Part shown: piece after piece, positions 54,729 through 63,973 of the stretch | Position numbering within the stretch: position 1 is the first letter of the stretch | Layout: the number at the start of each line of letters is the position of its first letter | Assembly (NCBI RefSeq): GCF_037969725.1 | Contig: NZ_CP150203.1 | Span: 1,752,001 to 1,816,000, forward strand | Reading direction: 5' to 3' | DNA from: Paenibacillus sp. FSL W8-0426 | GTDB taxonomy: Bacteria > Bacillota > Bacilli > Paenibacillales > Paenibacillaceae | DNA: 64,000 nt | Made by a program: the position numbers and the translations under genes | The notes under the pieces: model-generated | What the model was told of the DNA's origin: nothing | What the model saw: only the letters and a program-made list of their open reading frames with translations | Database searches by the model: none

Positions 54729-54742
54729 TTAAAGCGTTTCCA
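54729..54742. promoter_or_regulatory. Candidate cre (CcpA) site upstream of the nucleoside importer
   Basis: TTAAAGCGTTTCCA matches the cre consensus TGWAARCGYTWNCW at 13 of 14 positions; only the second base differs. It lies 281 nt before the lipoprotein start and about 70 nt before a TATAAT box at 54809-54814, where CcpA would act on a promoter from upstream. Confidence 0.45.
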
Positions 54743-54808
54743 ACAAAAAAAGTGCAAAAATAAGTGAACTTTGCTAAGGAACATCTAGATTTATACACTG
54801 GTTAAATG

Positions 54809-54814
54809 TATAAT
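54809..54814 (+). promoter_or_regulatory. Candidate -10 box for the nucleoside importer operon
   Basis: A perfect TATAAT at 54809-54814, but with a poor -35 region (TAGATT at 54786-54791, 17 nt away). The region 54512-55022 contains no gene; I searched it for purine riboswitch features and found none. Confidence 0.35.
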
Positions 54815-55022
54815 CACCTCTGTAGGCTAGTCCTAAACTTTTCTTTCTTGGTCATAATGTTCGGTTTTTCGACAGATCAACGGGCTGGATCAGCAAGGAA
54901 TTAAGGTTTATTGCTTGATAAACCATACATTCCAATGATTATCTGCGTCTGATATCTGTTCATTTCGTCCAATATGGCTCGGATTGGAATTAGGTATATA
55001 TCATTAAGGGGGAACAGATTAA

Positions 55023-56063
55023 ATGAAGAAGTTTTTGAGCTTGTCCTTGTCGATGCTGCTTGCCGGTTCCGTACTGCTTGCAGGTTGCGGCAGCAAACCT
55101 GCTGAAGAAAATAATGCAGGTGGAAGCACTGAAGCACCTAAAACGGAAACTGCCAGCGATGTGACGATCGGTATGGTAACCGATGTCGGCGGCGTTAACG
55201 ACAAATCCTTTAACCAATCCGCTTGGGAAGCTCTGCAAGCAACAGAGACTGAAACCGGAGCGAAAGTAAAATACCTGCAATCCAAAGCTGATGAAGAGTA
55301 TATTCCTAACTTGAACGAGTTTGTTAAAAACAACTACTCCTTGACTTGGGGAATCGGGTTCCAATTGGCTGATGCGATCAAAACGGTTGCTGACCAAAAC
55401 CCGGATGCCAAACTGGCCATCATCGACAGCGTTGTGGATGCGCCAAACGTTAAATCCGTAACCTTTGCTGAAGAAGAAGGATCTTACCTCGTAGGCGTTG
55501 TTGCCGGACTGAGCACAAAAACGAACAAAATCGGTTTTGTCGGCGGTATGGACAGCCCGCTGATCAAAAAATTTGAAGTTGGCTTCAGAGAAGGCGTAAA
55601 AGCTGTAAATCCGGATGCCGAATTTATTTCCAACTACACAGGCGCGTTCGACAAGCCTGACCTTGGTAAAGCAGCGGCAGCGACACTGTACAACAAAGGC
55701 GTAGATATCATTTTCCACGCTTCGGGCGCAACAGGAAACGGTGTGTTCAACGAAGCGATCGCTCGCAAGAAACAAGGACAAGACGTATGGGTTATCGGTG
55801 TCGACAAAGACCAATCCCTTGAATTTGGCGACGATGTGACCCTGACTTCCATGATCAAAAAAGTTGACGAAGCGGTTAAACGCGTGAATAAAGAAGTGAT
55901 CGACGGTACGTTCAAAGGCGGAGCAGAAAATCTGACTCTGAAAGAAAACGGCGTAGGCATCGCAGACACATCCACGAAAAACGTATCCAAGGAAATCCTG
56001 GACAAAGTGGAAGAGTACAAACAAAAAATCATCAGCGGCGAAATTAAAGTACCTACCGAATAA
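55023..56063 (+). CDS. BMP-family nucleoside-binding lipoprotein
   Basis: 346 residues. The signal ends in the lipobox LLAGCGS (Cys near residue 22). The binding domain begins TIGMVTDVGGVNDKSFNQSAWEAL, the hallmark of the PnrA/BmpA family (split as TDVGGVNDKSFNQ), and IGFVGGMDSPLIKKFE is conserved. It captures purine or other nucleosides outside the cell. The start follows AAGGGGGAA. It is the first gene of a complete importer (ATPase, two permeases); a hairpin after it may favour its higher expression. Confidence 0.9.
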   Translation: MKKFLSLSLSMLLAGSVLLAGCGSKPAEENNAGGSTEAPKTETASDVTIGMVTDVGGVNDKSFNQSAWEALQATETETGAKVKYLQSKADEEYIPNLNEFVKNNYSLTWGIGFQLADAIKTVADQNPDAKLAIIDSVVDAPNVKSVTFAEEEGSYLVGVVAGLSTKTNKIGFVGGMDSPLIKKFEVGFREGVKAVNPDAEFISNYTGAFDKPDLGKAAAATLYNKGVDIIFHASGATGNGVFNEAIARKKQGQDVWVIGVDKDQSLEFGDDVTLTSMIKKVDEAVKRVNKEVIDGTFKGGAENLTLKENGVGIADTSTKNVSKEILDKVEEYKQKIISGEIKVPTE

Positions 56064-56094
56064 TATGGTTTGCAAATAAGGAAATACGTCATTG

Positions 56095-56112
56095 GGCCGG
56101 TCTTGACCGGCC
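56095..56112 (+). terminator. Weak hairpin between lipoprotein and ATPase genes
   Basis: GGCCGGT-CTTG-ACCGGCC is a stable 7-bp stem, but the following run is only TTAT. It looks like a partial terminator or a 3' stabiliser, which would leave more lipoprotein message than ATPase message. Confidence 0.45.
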
Positions 56113-56282
56113 TTATGATTGCCCGCAGCTTATCTTGGCCAGCGAAACCTCCAAAAGGAGCGTTTCAGACATATTGCATGAAGAACAATCGCAAGAAGCA
56201 TTCGGTCTAACAATTAACGTCGATGGACGTTTTTCTTTCGTTTTGCGGAACCACACACTATATCAGTTATAAGGGTGATTAC

Positions 56283-57821
56283 ATGGGTGCAGGAACCCCC
56301 GTCGTTGAGTTAAAACAAATCACGAAGCGTTTCCCAGGCATTGTTGCCAACGACGCTATCAGCCTTCAGCTTCGAAAAGGCGAGATTCATGCTTTATTGG
56401 GCGAAAACGGTGCTGGTAAGTCAACATTGATGAATATTGTATTTGGCCTCTATCAGCCGGATGAAGGATCCATTGAGGTGAACGGCAAGCCGGTGATCAT
56501 TGATAGTCCAAACAAAGCGATTGAGCTTGGCATCGGCATGGTGCATCAGCACTTTAAGCTTGTCCAGCCGTTCACGGTAACAGAGAACATTATTTTGGGA
56601 TCTGAGCCTACCAAAGGTCCCAACATTAACTATAAAAAAGCAGCAGCAGAAGTACAGCGCCTGTCCGAACAATATGGACTTCAGGTGAACCCGCATGCCA
56701 AAATCCACGATATCTCGGTGGGTATGCAGCAGCGCGTTGAAATCGTGAAGACCTTGTATCGCGGTGCGGACATTCTGATCTTTGACGAGCCTACGGCCGT
56801 ATTGACTCCGCAGGAAATCAAAGAATTGATGCAGATCATGAAGAAGTTGGTGGCCGAAGGCAAATCCATTATTTTGATCACGCACAAGCTGAAAGAAATC
56901 ATGGAAATTTCCGATACGGTTACCATCATTCGCCGAGGCAAAGTCATCGATTCGGTGAAAACGTCGGAAACCAACCCGAACGAGCTGGCCGAAAAGATGG
57001 TTGGACGCAACGTAACGTTTAAGGTAGACAAAAAACCTGCGACTCCGGGTGCGAACGTGCTGGAAGTCAGCAATTTGTCGTCCAAAAACAAGGAAGGCAT
57101 TTCCGTTCTGAATCAGCTTAACCTGAATGTGCGCGCCGGAGAAATCGTCGGCATTGCAGGCGTTGACGGCAACGGCCAGAGCGAGTTGATCGAAGCGCTC
57201 ACCGGCCTGCGTAAAGTGGACGGCGGCTCCATTCGTTTGCAAGGGAAAGAACTTGCCAACCAGTCTCCGCGTTATATCTCGGAATCCGGGTTAGCGCATA
57301 TTCCCGAAGATCGGCATAAACATGGACTTGTTCTCGATTTTTCCGTTAGTGAAAACATTGTTCTGGAGTCTTATTACAAGGCGCCTTATACCCGCAGAGG
57401 GTTCCTCAATTTTGACGCGATCAAAAAACAAGCCAAAAGGCTGGTCGAGGCGTTTGACGTGCGTACACCAAGCATTGAAACGAAAGCCCGCTCTTTGTCG
57501 GGAGGGAACCAGCAGAAAGCGATTATCGCGCGCGAAGTCGACAAAAATCCGGAGCTTCTTATCGCTGCTCAGCCAACCCGCGGTTTGGACGTTGGTGCGA
57601 TCGAGTTTGTGCAAAAGCAATTGATTGCCCAGCGGGATCAAGGGAAGGCCGTTTTGCTGATTTCGTTCGAACTGGATGAGATCATCAACGTGTCTGACCG
57701 CATTGCCGTCATCTACGAGGGACGGATTGTGGGCGAGGTGCTGCCGGAAGAAACCAATGACAGGGAGCTCGGCTTGATGATGGCGGGCAGCACCCAAAAG
57801 AGAGGTACTGTGCATGAGTAA
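56283..57821 (+). CDS. Nucleoside ABC importer ATP-binding protein (RbsA/NupO type)
   Basis: 512 residues, two fused ABC domains. The first has Walker A GENGAGKST (about residue 39), signature VGMQQRVEI, Walker B ILIFDEPTAVLTP. The second domain has a degenerate Walker A (GVDGNGQSE) and signature LSGGNQQKAI, with the normal Walker B Asp-Glu pair read as IAAQPTRGLD, a substitution typical of the RbsA group. Start ATG 56283 follows AAGGGTGA. It overlaps the first permease by 8 nt. It powers uptake of nucleosides bound by the lipoprotein. Confidence 0.92.
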   Translation: MGAGTPVVELKQITKRFPGIVANDAISLQLRKGEIHALLGENGAGKSTLMNIVFGLYQPDEGSIEVNGKPVIIDSPNKAIELGIGMVHQHFKLVQPFTVTENIILGSEPTKGPNINYKKAAAEVQRLSEQYGLQVNPHAKIHDISVGMQQRVEIVKTLYRGADILIFDEPTAVLTPQEIKELMQIMKKLVAEGKSIILITHKLKEIMEISDTVTIIRRGKVIDSVKTSETNPNELAEKMVGRNVTFKVDKKPATPGANVLEVSNLSSKNKEGISVLNQLNLNVRAGEIVGIAGVDGNGQSELIEALTGLRKVDGGSIRLQGKELANQSPRYISESGLAHIPEDRHKHGLVLDFSVSENIVLESYYKAPYTRRGFLNFDAIKKQAKRLVEAFDVRTPSIETKARSLSGGNQQKAIIAREVDKNPELLIAAQPTRGLDVGAIEFVQKQLIAQRDQGKAVLLISFELDEIINVSDRIAVIYEGRIVGEVLPEETNDRELGLMMAGSTQKRGTVHE

Positions 57822-58893
57822 CATATTGAAATGGTTTACCCGAGATTCCTTTATTTTGCCTGTTGTGGCCATCGTCATGGGATTGATTTTGGGCGGAATC
57901 GTCATGCTGTTCGGTGGATACAACCCGGTTGAAGCATATAGCGCGCTGTTCACCAAAGTGTTTGGCGATATGTACAACTTCGGCGAAGCCGTGCGGGAGA
58001 TGACACCGCTCATCATGACCGGGCTTGCGTTTGCATTCGCTTCGCGCGCAGGTTTGTTTAACATCGGGGGAGAAGGTCAATTTCTCGTAGGTATGACGGC
58101 TGCGACGTTTGTCGGGGTTAAATTTGCAGGTCTGCCTATTTATATCCATGCACCGCTCGCCATGATCGCGGGAGCCCTTTTCGGTGGACTGTGGGCGGCG
58201 ATTGCCGGTTATTTGAAGGCTGCGCGTGGCGTAAACGAAGTGATCAGCAGTATCATGCTGAACTGGATCGGGCTTTATCTGGCTAATTTGATCGTGCGCC
58301 AATTTCTGCTGCTTCAGGGCGAAAACCGTTCCGTCGATATTAGCGAATCGGCTTCGATCAGTTTGAACTGGCTGTCTGAGTTGATGGGCAATTCCCGCGT
58401 GCATTTGGGTACGCTGATCGCTCTCGTTTTGGCCGTGGTCTTTTATATTTACATGTGGAAAACGAAACAGGGTTATGAAATCCGTGCTGTAGGTCTCAAC
58501 CCTAATGCGGCCGAATATGCGGGCATGCACGTAAATCGCAACATTGTCAAAGCGATGTTCATCAGCGGTATGCTTGCAGGTCTTGGCGGAGCGTTCCAGG
58601 TTCTGGGCGTATTCCAATATCAGACCGTGATGTCCGGTTCTCCGGGAACGGGCTTTGACGGCATCGCGGTAGCGTTGATTGGTTTGAATCATCCGTTCGG
58701 CGTTCTGCTCGGAGCGTTGTTGTTCGGTACGCTTACTTATGGCTCTGCGGGGATGAGCTTTGCTGCGGATGTGCCGCCTGAAATCATTCGGATTGTGATC
58801 GGTTCGATTATCTTCTTCATTGCGGCACAAGGCATCGTGCGCTGGGTACTTAAACCGTTCTATTCCAAGCGCAAGAAAGAGAAGGTGTTGTAG
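57814..58893 (+). CDS. Nucleoside ABC importer permease (NupP type)
   Basis: 359 residues, about eight to nine membrane segments. GLFNIGGEGQFLVGMTAA is the conserved BPD_transp_2 stretch, and the long soluble link YKIRAVGLNP-like region reads GYEIRAVGLNPNAAEYAGM, the ATPase contact. Its ATG lies within the ATPase gene; the next permease starts right after its stop. One of the two permease subunits. Confidence 0.91.
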   Translation: MSNILKWFTRDSFILPVVAIVMGLILGGIVMLFGGYNPVEAYSALFTKVFGDMYNFGEAVREMTPLIMTGLAFAFASRAGLFNIGGEGQFLVGMTAATFVGVKFAGLPIYIHAPLAMIAGALFGGLWAAIAGYLKAARGVNEVISSIMLNWIGLYLANLIVRQFLLLQGENRSVDISESASISLNWLSELMGNSRVHLGTLIALVLAVVFYIYMWKTKQGYEIRAVGLNPNAAEYAGMHVNRNIVKAMFISGMLAGLGGAFQVLGVFQYQTVMSGSPGTGFDGIAVALIGLNHPFGVLLGALLFGTLTYGSAGMSFAADVPPEIIRIVIGSIIFFIAAQGIVRWVLKPFYSKRKKEKVL

Positions 58894-59856
58894 ATGGACT
58901 TGTTGACAATTGGGCAAATTATCAATACGACGCTTGTCTTTGCCACGGCATTGATTTTTGCATCCCTAGGCGGAATTTTTTCGGAAAAGTCCGGTGTAAC
59001 CAACCTCGGAATTGAAGGTTTCATGGTCTTTGGCGCGTTTGCGGCAGGGATTGGTGCACACTATGCTCAGGAAGCGGGCATGGGGGGAACGACTTCGGCA
59101 TGGATGGGTGTACTGTGCGCTGTTTTGCTAGGCGTACTGGTATCCTTGATTCATGCGGTCGCGTCCATTACGTTTAAAGCGGATCAAATCATCAGCGGGA
59201 TCGTGATCAACTTCCTGGCGGCAGGAAGCACGCTGTATTTGGTTAAATTGTTGTTTGAAGGTTCCGGGGACTCCCCGTTGGTGCAAGGTTTCAACAAATT
59301 CGACGTGCCGCTGCTCAAGGATATTCCTTTGCTCGGTGAAGCGTTGTTCAAGAACGTATATCCGACAACCTATCTGGCGATCGTATTTGTTTTCCTGACG
59401 TATTACATCATGTTCAAAACACCTTTCGGTCTTCGGTTGCGTTCCGTGGGCGAGCACCCGAGTGCAGCGGATACTGTCGGTGTGAAAGTTCGCCGTTACC
59501 GTTATGTTGCGGTGATGATCAGTGGCGCGCTCGCAGCAGTTGGCGGGGCGGCCATTACATTGACAACGACAGGAACGTTCTCCCATAATACGGTATCCGG
59601 ACAAGGGTATATTGCGATTGCAGCCATGATCTTTGGTAAATGGAACCCGATCGGTGCTTTTGGCGCGGCCGTATTCTTCGGTTTCTCGCAAGCGATCCGG
59701 AACTATGTACAGTTGTTCGAATGGACGCAAAGTATTCCCCAGGAAATTATTTATATGCTTCCATACCTGCTCACACTGATTGTGCTGATTGCTGCGGTAG
59801 GGCGTTCTTCCGCGCCATCCGCATTGGGCGAACCGTACGATCCCGGGAAAAGGTAG
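58894..59856 (+). CDS. Nucleoside ABC importer permease (NupQ type)
   Basis: 320 residues, about eight membrane segments. NLGIEGFMVFGAFAAGIGA and GLRLRSVGEHPSAADTVGV correspond to the second BPD_transp_2 permease and its coupling loop. The ATG follows the previous stop without a gap. Together with the other permease it forms the nucleoside channel. A terminator follows. Confidence 0.91.
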   Translation: MDLLTIGQIINTTLVFATALIFASLGGIFSEKSGVTNLGIEGFMVFGAFAAGIGAHYAQEAGMGGTTSAWMGVLCAVLLGVLVSLIHAVASITFKADQIISGIVINFLAAGSTLYLVKLLFEGSGDSPLVQGFNKFDVPLLKDIPLLGEALFKNVYPTTYLAIVFVFLTYYIMFKTPFGLRLRSVGEHPSAADTVGVKVRRYRYVAVMISGALAAVGGAAITLTTTGTFSHNTVSGQGYIAIAAMIFGKWNPIGAFGAAVFFGFSQAIRNYVQLFEWTQSIPQEIIYMLPYLLTLIVLIAAVGRSSAPSALGEPYDPGKR

Positions 59857-59899
59857 TTTCACCGACAAATGTGAACATCACCATATCAGGTTTTACCAT

Positions 59900-59927
59900 A
59901 AAGGGCCCGCGTTTGCGGGCCTTTTTC
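59900..59927 (+). terminator. Intrinsic terminator of the nucleoside importer operon
   Basis: AAAGGGCCCGC pairs with GCGGGCCTTTTT around a GTTT loop. It ends the four-gene operon. Confidence 0.93.
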
Positions 59928-60064
59928 TGTTACATTCATTCGTTTGGAAGCCGCTCAACAGGGTAGGGGGAATCCCCCAAATTTTTGGGCATGGACAAAG
60001 AAACAGGCGAACCATGCTTTGGACGAATACACTGTTTTGAACGATTCGAGGAGGAGGGGAATGT

Positions 60065-60436
60065 ATGAGATCACGAATTACGCGTACTGATGCGATGAAG
60101 TTTGTTGGCCAAAATATCGTTGCGGTCAAAAAGGACGGAACTCGGGTTACTGGAAGACTGGTGAAGATATCCGGAAACAAGCTTGTGTTGAAACGCATAG
60201 ACGGCAAAAAGGTTCGCACAAAAGCAATTTTGCCACTCGTTTTATTTGATTTGTTGGCTATTGCAACCTTGCCGTATGCTTATGGCCCTGGTTATGGAGC
60301 ACCTGGACCAGGTTATGGGTCGGGTTCAAAACCGGGATGTGGAGCGGGGTATGGCCCTGGCTATGGGGCCGGGTACCCTGGGATTGGTCCTGGCTTCAGT
60401 CCTTATGGACCGGGCCCGCGTCCACCAGGATTTTAA
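60065..60436 (+). CDS. Small protein with Sm-like start and Gly/Pro/Tyr-rich tail
   Basis: 123 residues, unrecognised family. Residues 1-62 form a basic domain (FVGQNIVAVKKDGTRVTGRLVKISG, then KLVLKRIDGKKV) with an Sm-like or SH3-like beta-barrel look, followed by a hydrophobic run (LPLVLFDLLAIATL, about 57-70). The last 53 residues consist mostly of Gly, Pro and Tyr in repeats such as YGPGYGA and GYPGIGPG. Strong GGAGGAGGGG site. Such tails occur in spore-coat and wall-associated proteins of Bacillales, so a coat or surface role is possible but unproven. Confidence 0.7.
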   Translation: MRSRITRTDAMKFVGQNIVAVKKDGTRVTGRLVKISGNKLVLKRIDGKKVRTKAILPLVLFDLLAIATLPYAYGPGYGAPGPGYGSGSKPGCGAGYGPGYGAGYPGIGPGFSPYGPGPRPPGF

Positions 60437-60586
60437 TAAAGACGATTGATTTCGCCCTTCCGGTCGAATGAATTATACCGATAGACGGTTGTTTGGGGGA
60501 GCAGAGGCGGCGACAAGGACCACGAAGGACGGCAAATGCCTAAATTGGTTTCGAGGAGACGGCGAAGAGTGCTCCTCTTTTCGAGC

Positions 60587-61033
60587 TCAGATGTTTTTTT
60601 CGAGCTCAAAGCAGCGGCTGATCATGATATATCGGATGATGCGATATCCTTGTTTTTGATAAAACTGAAGTCCTTTCATATTTCCTTCGTCCACCATGAC
60701 TTTGGATATTTTGCAGCCGCGTGATGTGGCGAATGTTTCTGCTTTATGCAGGAGCGTTTGCCCGTATCGTTTGCGCTGTTCTTTGGCGGAAACGGCCATC
60801 ATGTCGATGTACAGCAGCTCGCCATGCATGAGAAGATGGATGAAGGCCAAGGCTTCTTTGTCGGGACTCGGAGAAATCACGAAGGTCATGCCCCTGCTCA
60901 TCCGCAGGGGTATTTCTTTGCGAATTTTGTTGATATCGTTCTCACCCATATGGGACAACGGAACAAGTTCGGTATCGATTAACCGCATGATGGCGGCATC
61001 GTCCAGTTTGGATTTGCGCTGCCGAATGACCAT
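60587..61033 (-). CDS. GNAT-family N-acetyltransferase
   Basis: 148 residues. DMMAVSAKEQRKRYGQTLLHKAE contains the acetyl-CoA loop (QRKRYG), and VDEGNMKGLQFYQKQGYRIIRYI the C-terminal signature. AAAGGAGG stands upstream of the ATG. Substrate unknown. It is divergent from ilvB and convergent with the Gly/Pro/Tyr-tailed gene. Confidence 0.85.
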   Translation of the reverse strand: MVIRQRKSKLDDAAIMRLIDTELVPLSHMGENDINKIRKEIPLRMSRGMTFVISPSPDKEALAFIHLLMHGELLYIDMMAVSAKEQRKRYGQTLLHKAETFATSRGCKISKVMVDEGNMKGLQFYQKQGYRIIRYIMISRCFELEKNI

Positions 61034-61221
61034 GCCGGGCCTCCTTTCGTAAGAGGTCTTGGTGCTCGTATATTTTATGCCTGGATGAAGTTGAAAGGTG
61101 ACTGAATGAAAGAGTGAAAATGGGTTATGTTAAACGATGGAAGCGTTGAAAGAAATGCTTAAGCTATGTCCTGTTCCCAATATTGCGTATTGGATTCAGG
61201 GAGAAAAAATATTTTCATTTT

Positions 61222-61243
61222 GGAAAGCGCTGCGGGAAAGCGC
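61222..61243. repeat. Tandem GGAAAGCGC direct repeat upstream of the ilvB promoter
   Basis: GGAAAGCGC at 61222-61230 recurs at 61235-61243, 13 nt apart. It lies about 60 nt upstream of the promoter. The core resembles a cre half but the full cre consensus is matched at only about 10 of 14 positions. A regulator site is possible. Confidence 0.3.
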
Positions 61244-61298
61244 CGTGTTTGTTACGAGCATATGAAACGGGCGTTCTGAAATTAATTAAAATCAGGTA

Positions 61299-61328
61299 TT
61301 GACTTATCTGCTGCCGGGGTCATATAAT
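61299..61328 (+). promoter_or_regulatory. Sigma-A promoter of the ilv operon
   Basis: TTGACT (61299-61304) and a perfect TATAAT (61323-61328) with 18 nt between. It starts the T-box leader RNA. Confidence 0.75.
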
Positions 61329-61334
61329 GTTCCT

Positions 61335-61694
61335 AACATTTAACGAGAATATTTTATCGGCTATGAAGAGGACGAAGTTTTAAGGGCTCTTTTGCTCAGA
61401 GAGTGGCTGGATCTGCTGAAACCACCACCATTACCCCTTATATACGAGCTCACCTCGGAGCTGTTTTCCTGAAAAGCAATGGAGATCATTCCTTGCCTAT
61501 TAGGGGGAATCGTATGCCTGCGTTACAGGCAACAGGTACGGGAACGACTTTGATCGTTTTACGTCATCGTCTTTTTAGTACCTGGTAAGGTCCGTTATTG
61601 CGAAATAGCGGGCAAAGTTGGGTGGTACCACGGAAGAACAACCTTTCGTCCCTCGCAAGCATCATTATGTTTGCAGGGATGGAAGGTTTTTTTT
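61335..61694 (+). ncRNA. T-box leader, leucine specifier CUC
   Basis: Leader RNA that senses uncharged tRNA and controls readthrough into ilvB. Visible parts: the stem-I distal loop AGAGAGTGG...AAACCACC, the specifier segment GAGCTCACCTCGGAGC with codon CTC in the usual place, the T-box sequence GGGTGGTACCACGG (61620-61633), and the terminator in which AACCTTTC (61640-61647) and TCCCT pair with AGGGATGGAAGGTT, followed by eight T. CUC would pair with tRNA-Leu(GAG), as in the B. subtilis ilv-leu leader. Confidence 0.92.
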
Positions 61695-61742
61695 GTAACT
61701 TCAAATGTCAGAATGGTGTAAATTCCGAGAGGAGGATGACTG

Positions 61743-63494
61743 ATGGGAGCTCATATTCCAGAAGTACGATCAACAGATGAATTACGTGAAAAATGGATGA
61801 AGCCGGAGGTCATTAGCGGTTCTGAAATTTTGCTGAGAAGCTTGCTGCTGGAAGGCGTCGAGTGTGTCTTTGGATATCCGGGCGGTGCCGTATTATATAT
61901 CTACGATGCGATGTACGGCTTCGAAGATTTCAAACATGTGCTTACGCGCCATGAACAAGGTGCCATTCACGCAGCAGACGGTTATGCGCGGGCAAGCGGC
62001 AAGGTTGGCGTGTGCATCGCGACTTCCGGGCCGGGGGCGACGAACCTGGTTACAGGCATTGCCACGGCTTATATGGATTCCGTACCGCTCGTCGTTATTA
62101 CGGGGAATGTCGTTTCCAGCTTGATTGGTTCGGATGCATTCCAGGAAGCAGACATTACCGGCATCACGATGCCGATCACGAAACACAGCTATCTGGTCAA
62201 AGATGTCGAGGATCTGCCGCGTATCATTCACGAAGCATTCCACATCGCGAACACAGGACGCAAAGGCCCGGTGCTTATCGACATTCCGAAAGATGTTTCG
62301 GCCAATAAAACGTTGTTCGAGCCACTGACAGGTCCGGTTACGCTGAGAGGATACAATCCAACGACGGTACCGAACAAGCTGCAGATCGATCGTCTGGCCC
62401 AAGCGATTCAGGAAGCGGAACGTCCAATGATCATCGCTGGCGGCGGTGTCGTTTACTCGGGCGGACATGAAGCGCTGTTGGAATTCGTGGAAAAAACGGG
62501 CATTCCGATTACGACAACATTGCTTGGACTCGGCGCTTTCCCAAGCGGTCATGAACTGTGGACGGGAATGCCGGGCATGCACGGAACGTACACGTCCAAC
62601 CAAGCCATCCAGCAAGCCGATTTGCTGATCAACATCGGGGCACGCTTTGATGACCGGGTAACGGGCAAGCTTGACGGCTTCGCACCGCTTGCAAAAATCG
62701 TGCATATCGACATCGACCCGGCAGAGATCGGTAAAAACGTTGCCACTGACATTCCGATCGTAGGAGATTGCAAAACGGTTTTGGAATTGGTCAACAAGGA
62801 AGTGCAGCGTGCAGAACGTGCGGATGCCTGGAGAGATCAGATCAAGCAGTGGAAACAGGAAAAACCTTACCGTTACAACGATTCGAACGAAGTGCTGAAA
62901 CCGCAATGGGTTATTGAAATGCTGAATGAAACGACCAAAGGCGAAGCCATTGTAACAACGGACGTCGGTCAGCATCAAATGTGGGCGGCCCAGTATTACA
63001 AATTCAACCAACCACGTTCATGGGTAACTTCAGGTGGTTTGGGAACGATGGGCTTTGGATTCCCGTCGGCGATCGGCGCGCAGATGGCAAACCCTGACAG
63101 GCTGGTTATTTCCATCAATGGCGACGGCGGCATGCAAATGTGTTCCCAAGAGCTTGCAATTTGCGCGATCAACAACATACCGGTCAAAATCGTCATCATC
63201 AACAACCAGGTGCTCGGTATGGTTCGTCAGTGGCAGGAGCTCATTTACGACAACCGCTACAGCCACATCGATCTGGCAGGAAGCCCGGATTTCGTAAAAT
63301 TGGCTGAGGCTTACGGCGTTAAAGGCCTTCGTGCAACCAACAAAGAAGAAGCGCAGCGTGCTTGGCAAGAAGCCTTGGACACAGACGGTCCGGTCGTTGT
63401 AGAATTTGTTGTAAGCAAAGAAGAAAATGTGTATCCGATGGTTCCGCAAGGAGCAACGATCAATCAAATGCTGATGGGAGATGCTGAGGAATGA
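61743..63494 (+). CDS. ilvB: Acetolactate synthase large subunit
   Basis: 583 residues. It makes acetolactate or acetohydroxybutyrate from pyruvate, the first common step of valine, leucine and isoleucine synthesis. The N-terminal FGYPGGAVLYIYDAMY and HEQGAIHAADGYARASG hold the catalytic Glu, the middle has the FAD-type region (GARFDDRVTG), and the C-terminal thiamine diphosphate site is GDGGMQMCSQELA...NNQVLG. AGAGGAGG precedes the ATG. Stop overlaps the ilvN start as ATGA. Confidence 0.96.
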   Translation: MGAHIPEVRSTDELREKWMKPEVISGSEILLRSLLLEGVECVFGYPGGAVLYIYDAMYGFEDFKHVLTRHEQGAIHAADGYARASGKVGVCIATSGPGATNLVTGIATAYMDSVPLVVITGNVVSSLIGSDAFQEADITGITMPITKHSYLVKDVEDLPRIIHEAFHIANTGRKGPVLIDIPKDVSANKTLFEPLTGPVTLRGYNPTTVPNKLQIDRLAQAIQEAERPMIIAGGGVVYSGGHEALLEFVEKTGIPITTTLLGLGAFPSGHELWTGMPGMHGTYTSNQAIQQADLLINIGARFDDRVTGKLDGFAPLAKIVHIDIDPAEIGKNVATDIPIVGDCKTVLELVNKEVQRAERADAWRDQIKQWKQEKPYRYNDSNEVLKPQWVIEMLNETTKGEAIVTTDVGQHQMWAAQYYKFNQPRSWVTSGGLGTMGFGFPSAIGAQMANPDRLVISINGDGGMQMCSQELAICAINNIPVKIVIINNQVLGMVRQWQELIYDNRYSHIDLAGSPDFVKLAEAYGVKGLRATNKEEAQRAWQEALDTDGPVVVEFVVSKEENVYPMVPQGATINQMLMGDAEE

Positions 63495-63973
63495 TAAGAC
63501 ATACGATATCGATTTTGGTCAACGATCAGCCTGGTGTCCTGCAGCGTGTTTCTGGATTGTTCGGTCGGCGCGGTTTCAATATTGAAAGCATTACAGTAGG
63601 TCAATCGGAAGAGCCGGGATTGTCCCGGATGGTCATTGTGACGGTCGGCGATGACAAAACGATCGAGCAAATCGAGAAACAACTGTACAAAATTATTGAT
63701 GTCATCAAAGTTGTAGACTTTAGCATCAAGCCAATGGTTGCCCGCGAGCTCGCTTTGATCAAAGTGAAGTCCGAACCGGCGGAACGTCCGGAAATTATGG
63801 GCGTCGTAGAAACGTTCCGCGCAGCGGTCGTGGATATCGGTCCAAACAGCCTGATGGTTCAAGTGGTTGGGGATACCGACAAAATCGATGCGATGATCGA
63901 GCTGCTCAAGCCTTATGGCATTCGCGAATTGTCCAGAACCGGCGTAACGGCCCTTGTTCGGGGAAATGCATAA
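63491..63973 (+). CDS. ilvN: Acetolactate synthase regulatory small subunit
   Basis: 160 residues. An N-terminal ACT domain (TISILVNDQPGVLQRVSGLFGRRGF, given here as NDQPGVLQRVSGLFGRRGFN) binds the feedback inhibitor valine and activates the large subunit; the C-terminal ALS_ss_C part follows. Translationally coupled to ilvB by a 4-nt overlap. The operon probably continues with ilvC beyond the window end. Confidence 0.95.
   Translation: MIRHTISILVNDQPGVLQRVSGLFGRRGFNIESITVGQSEEPGLSRMVIVTVGDDKTIEQIEKQLYKIIDVIKVVDFSIKPMVARELALIKVKSEPAERPEIMGVVETFRAAVVDIGPNSLMVQVVGDTDKIDAMIELLKPYGIRELSRTGVTALVRGNA

Noticed and set aside
54512..55022. Purine riboswitch in front of the nucleoside importer
   Set aside because: The conserved core bases and the three-stem arrangement were not found in the leader region.
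61200..61300. CodY box upstream of ilvB
   Set aside because: The best candidate (around TTCTGAAATT) differs from the consensus at about six of fifteen positions.
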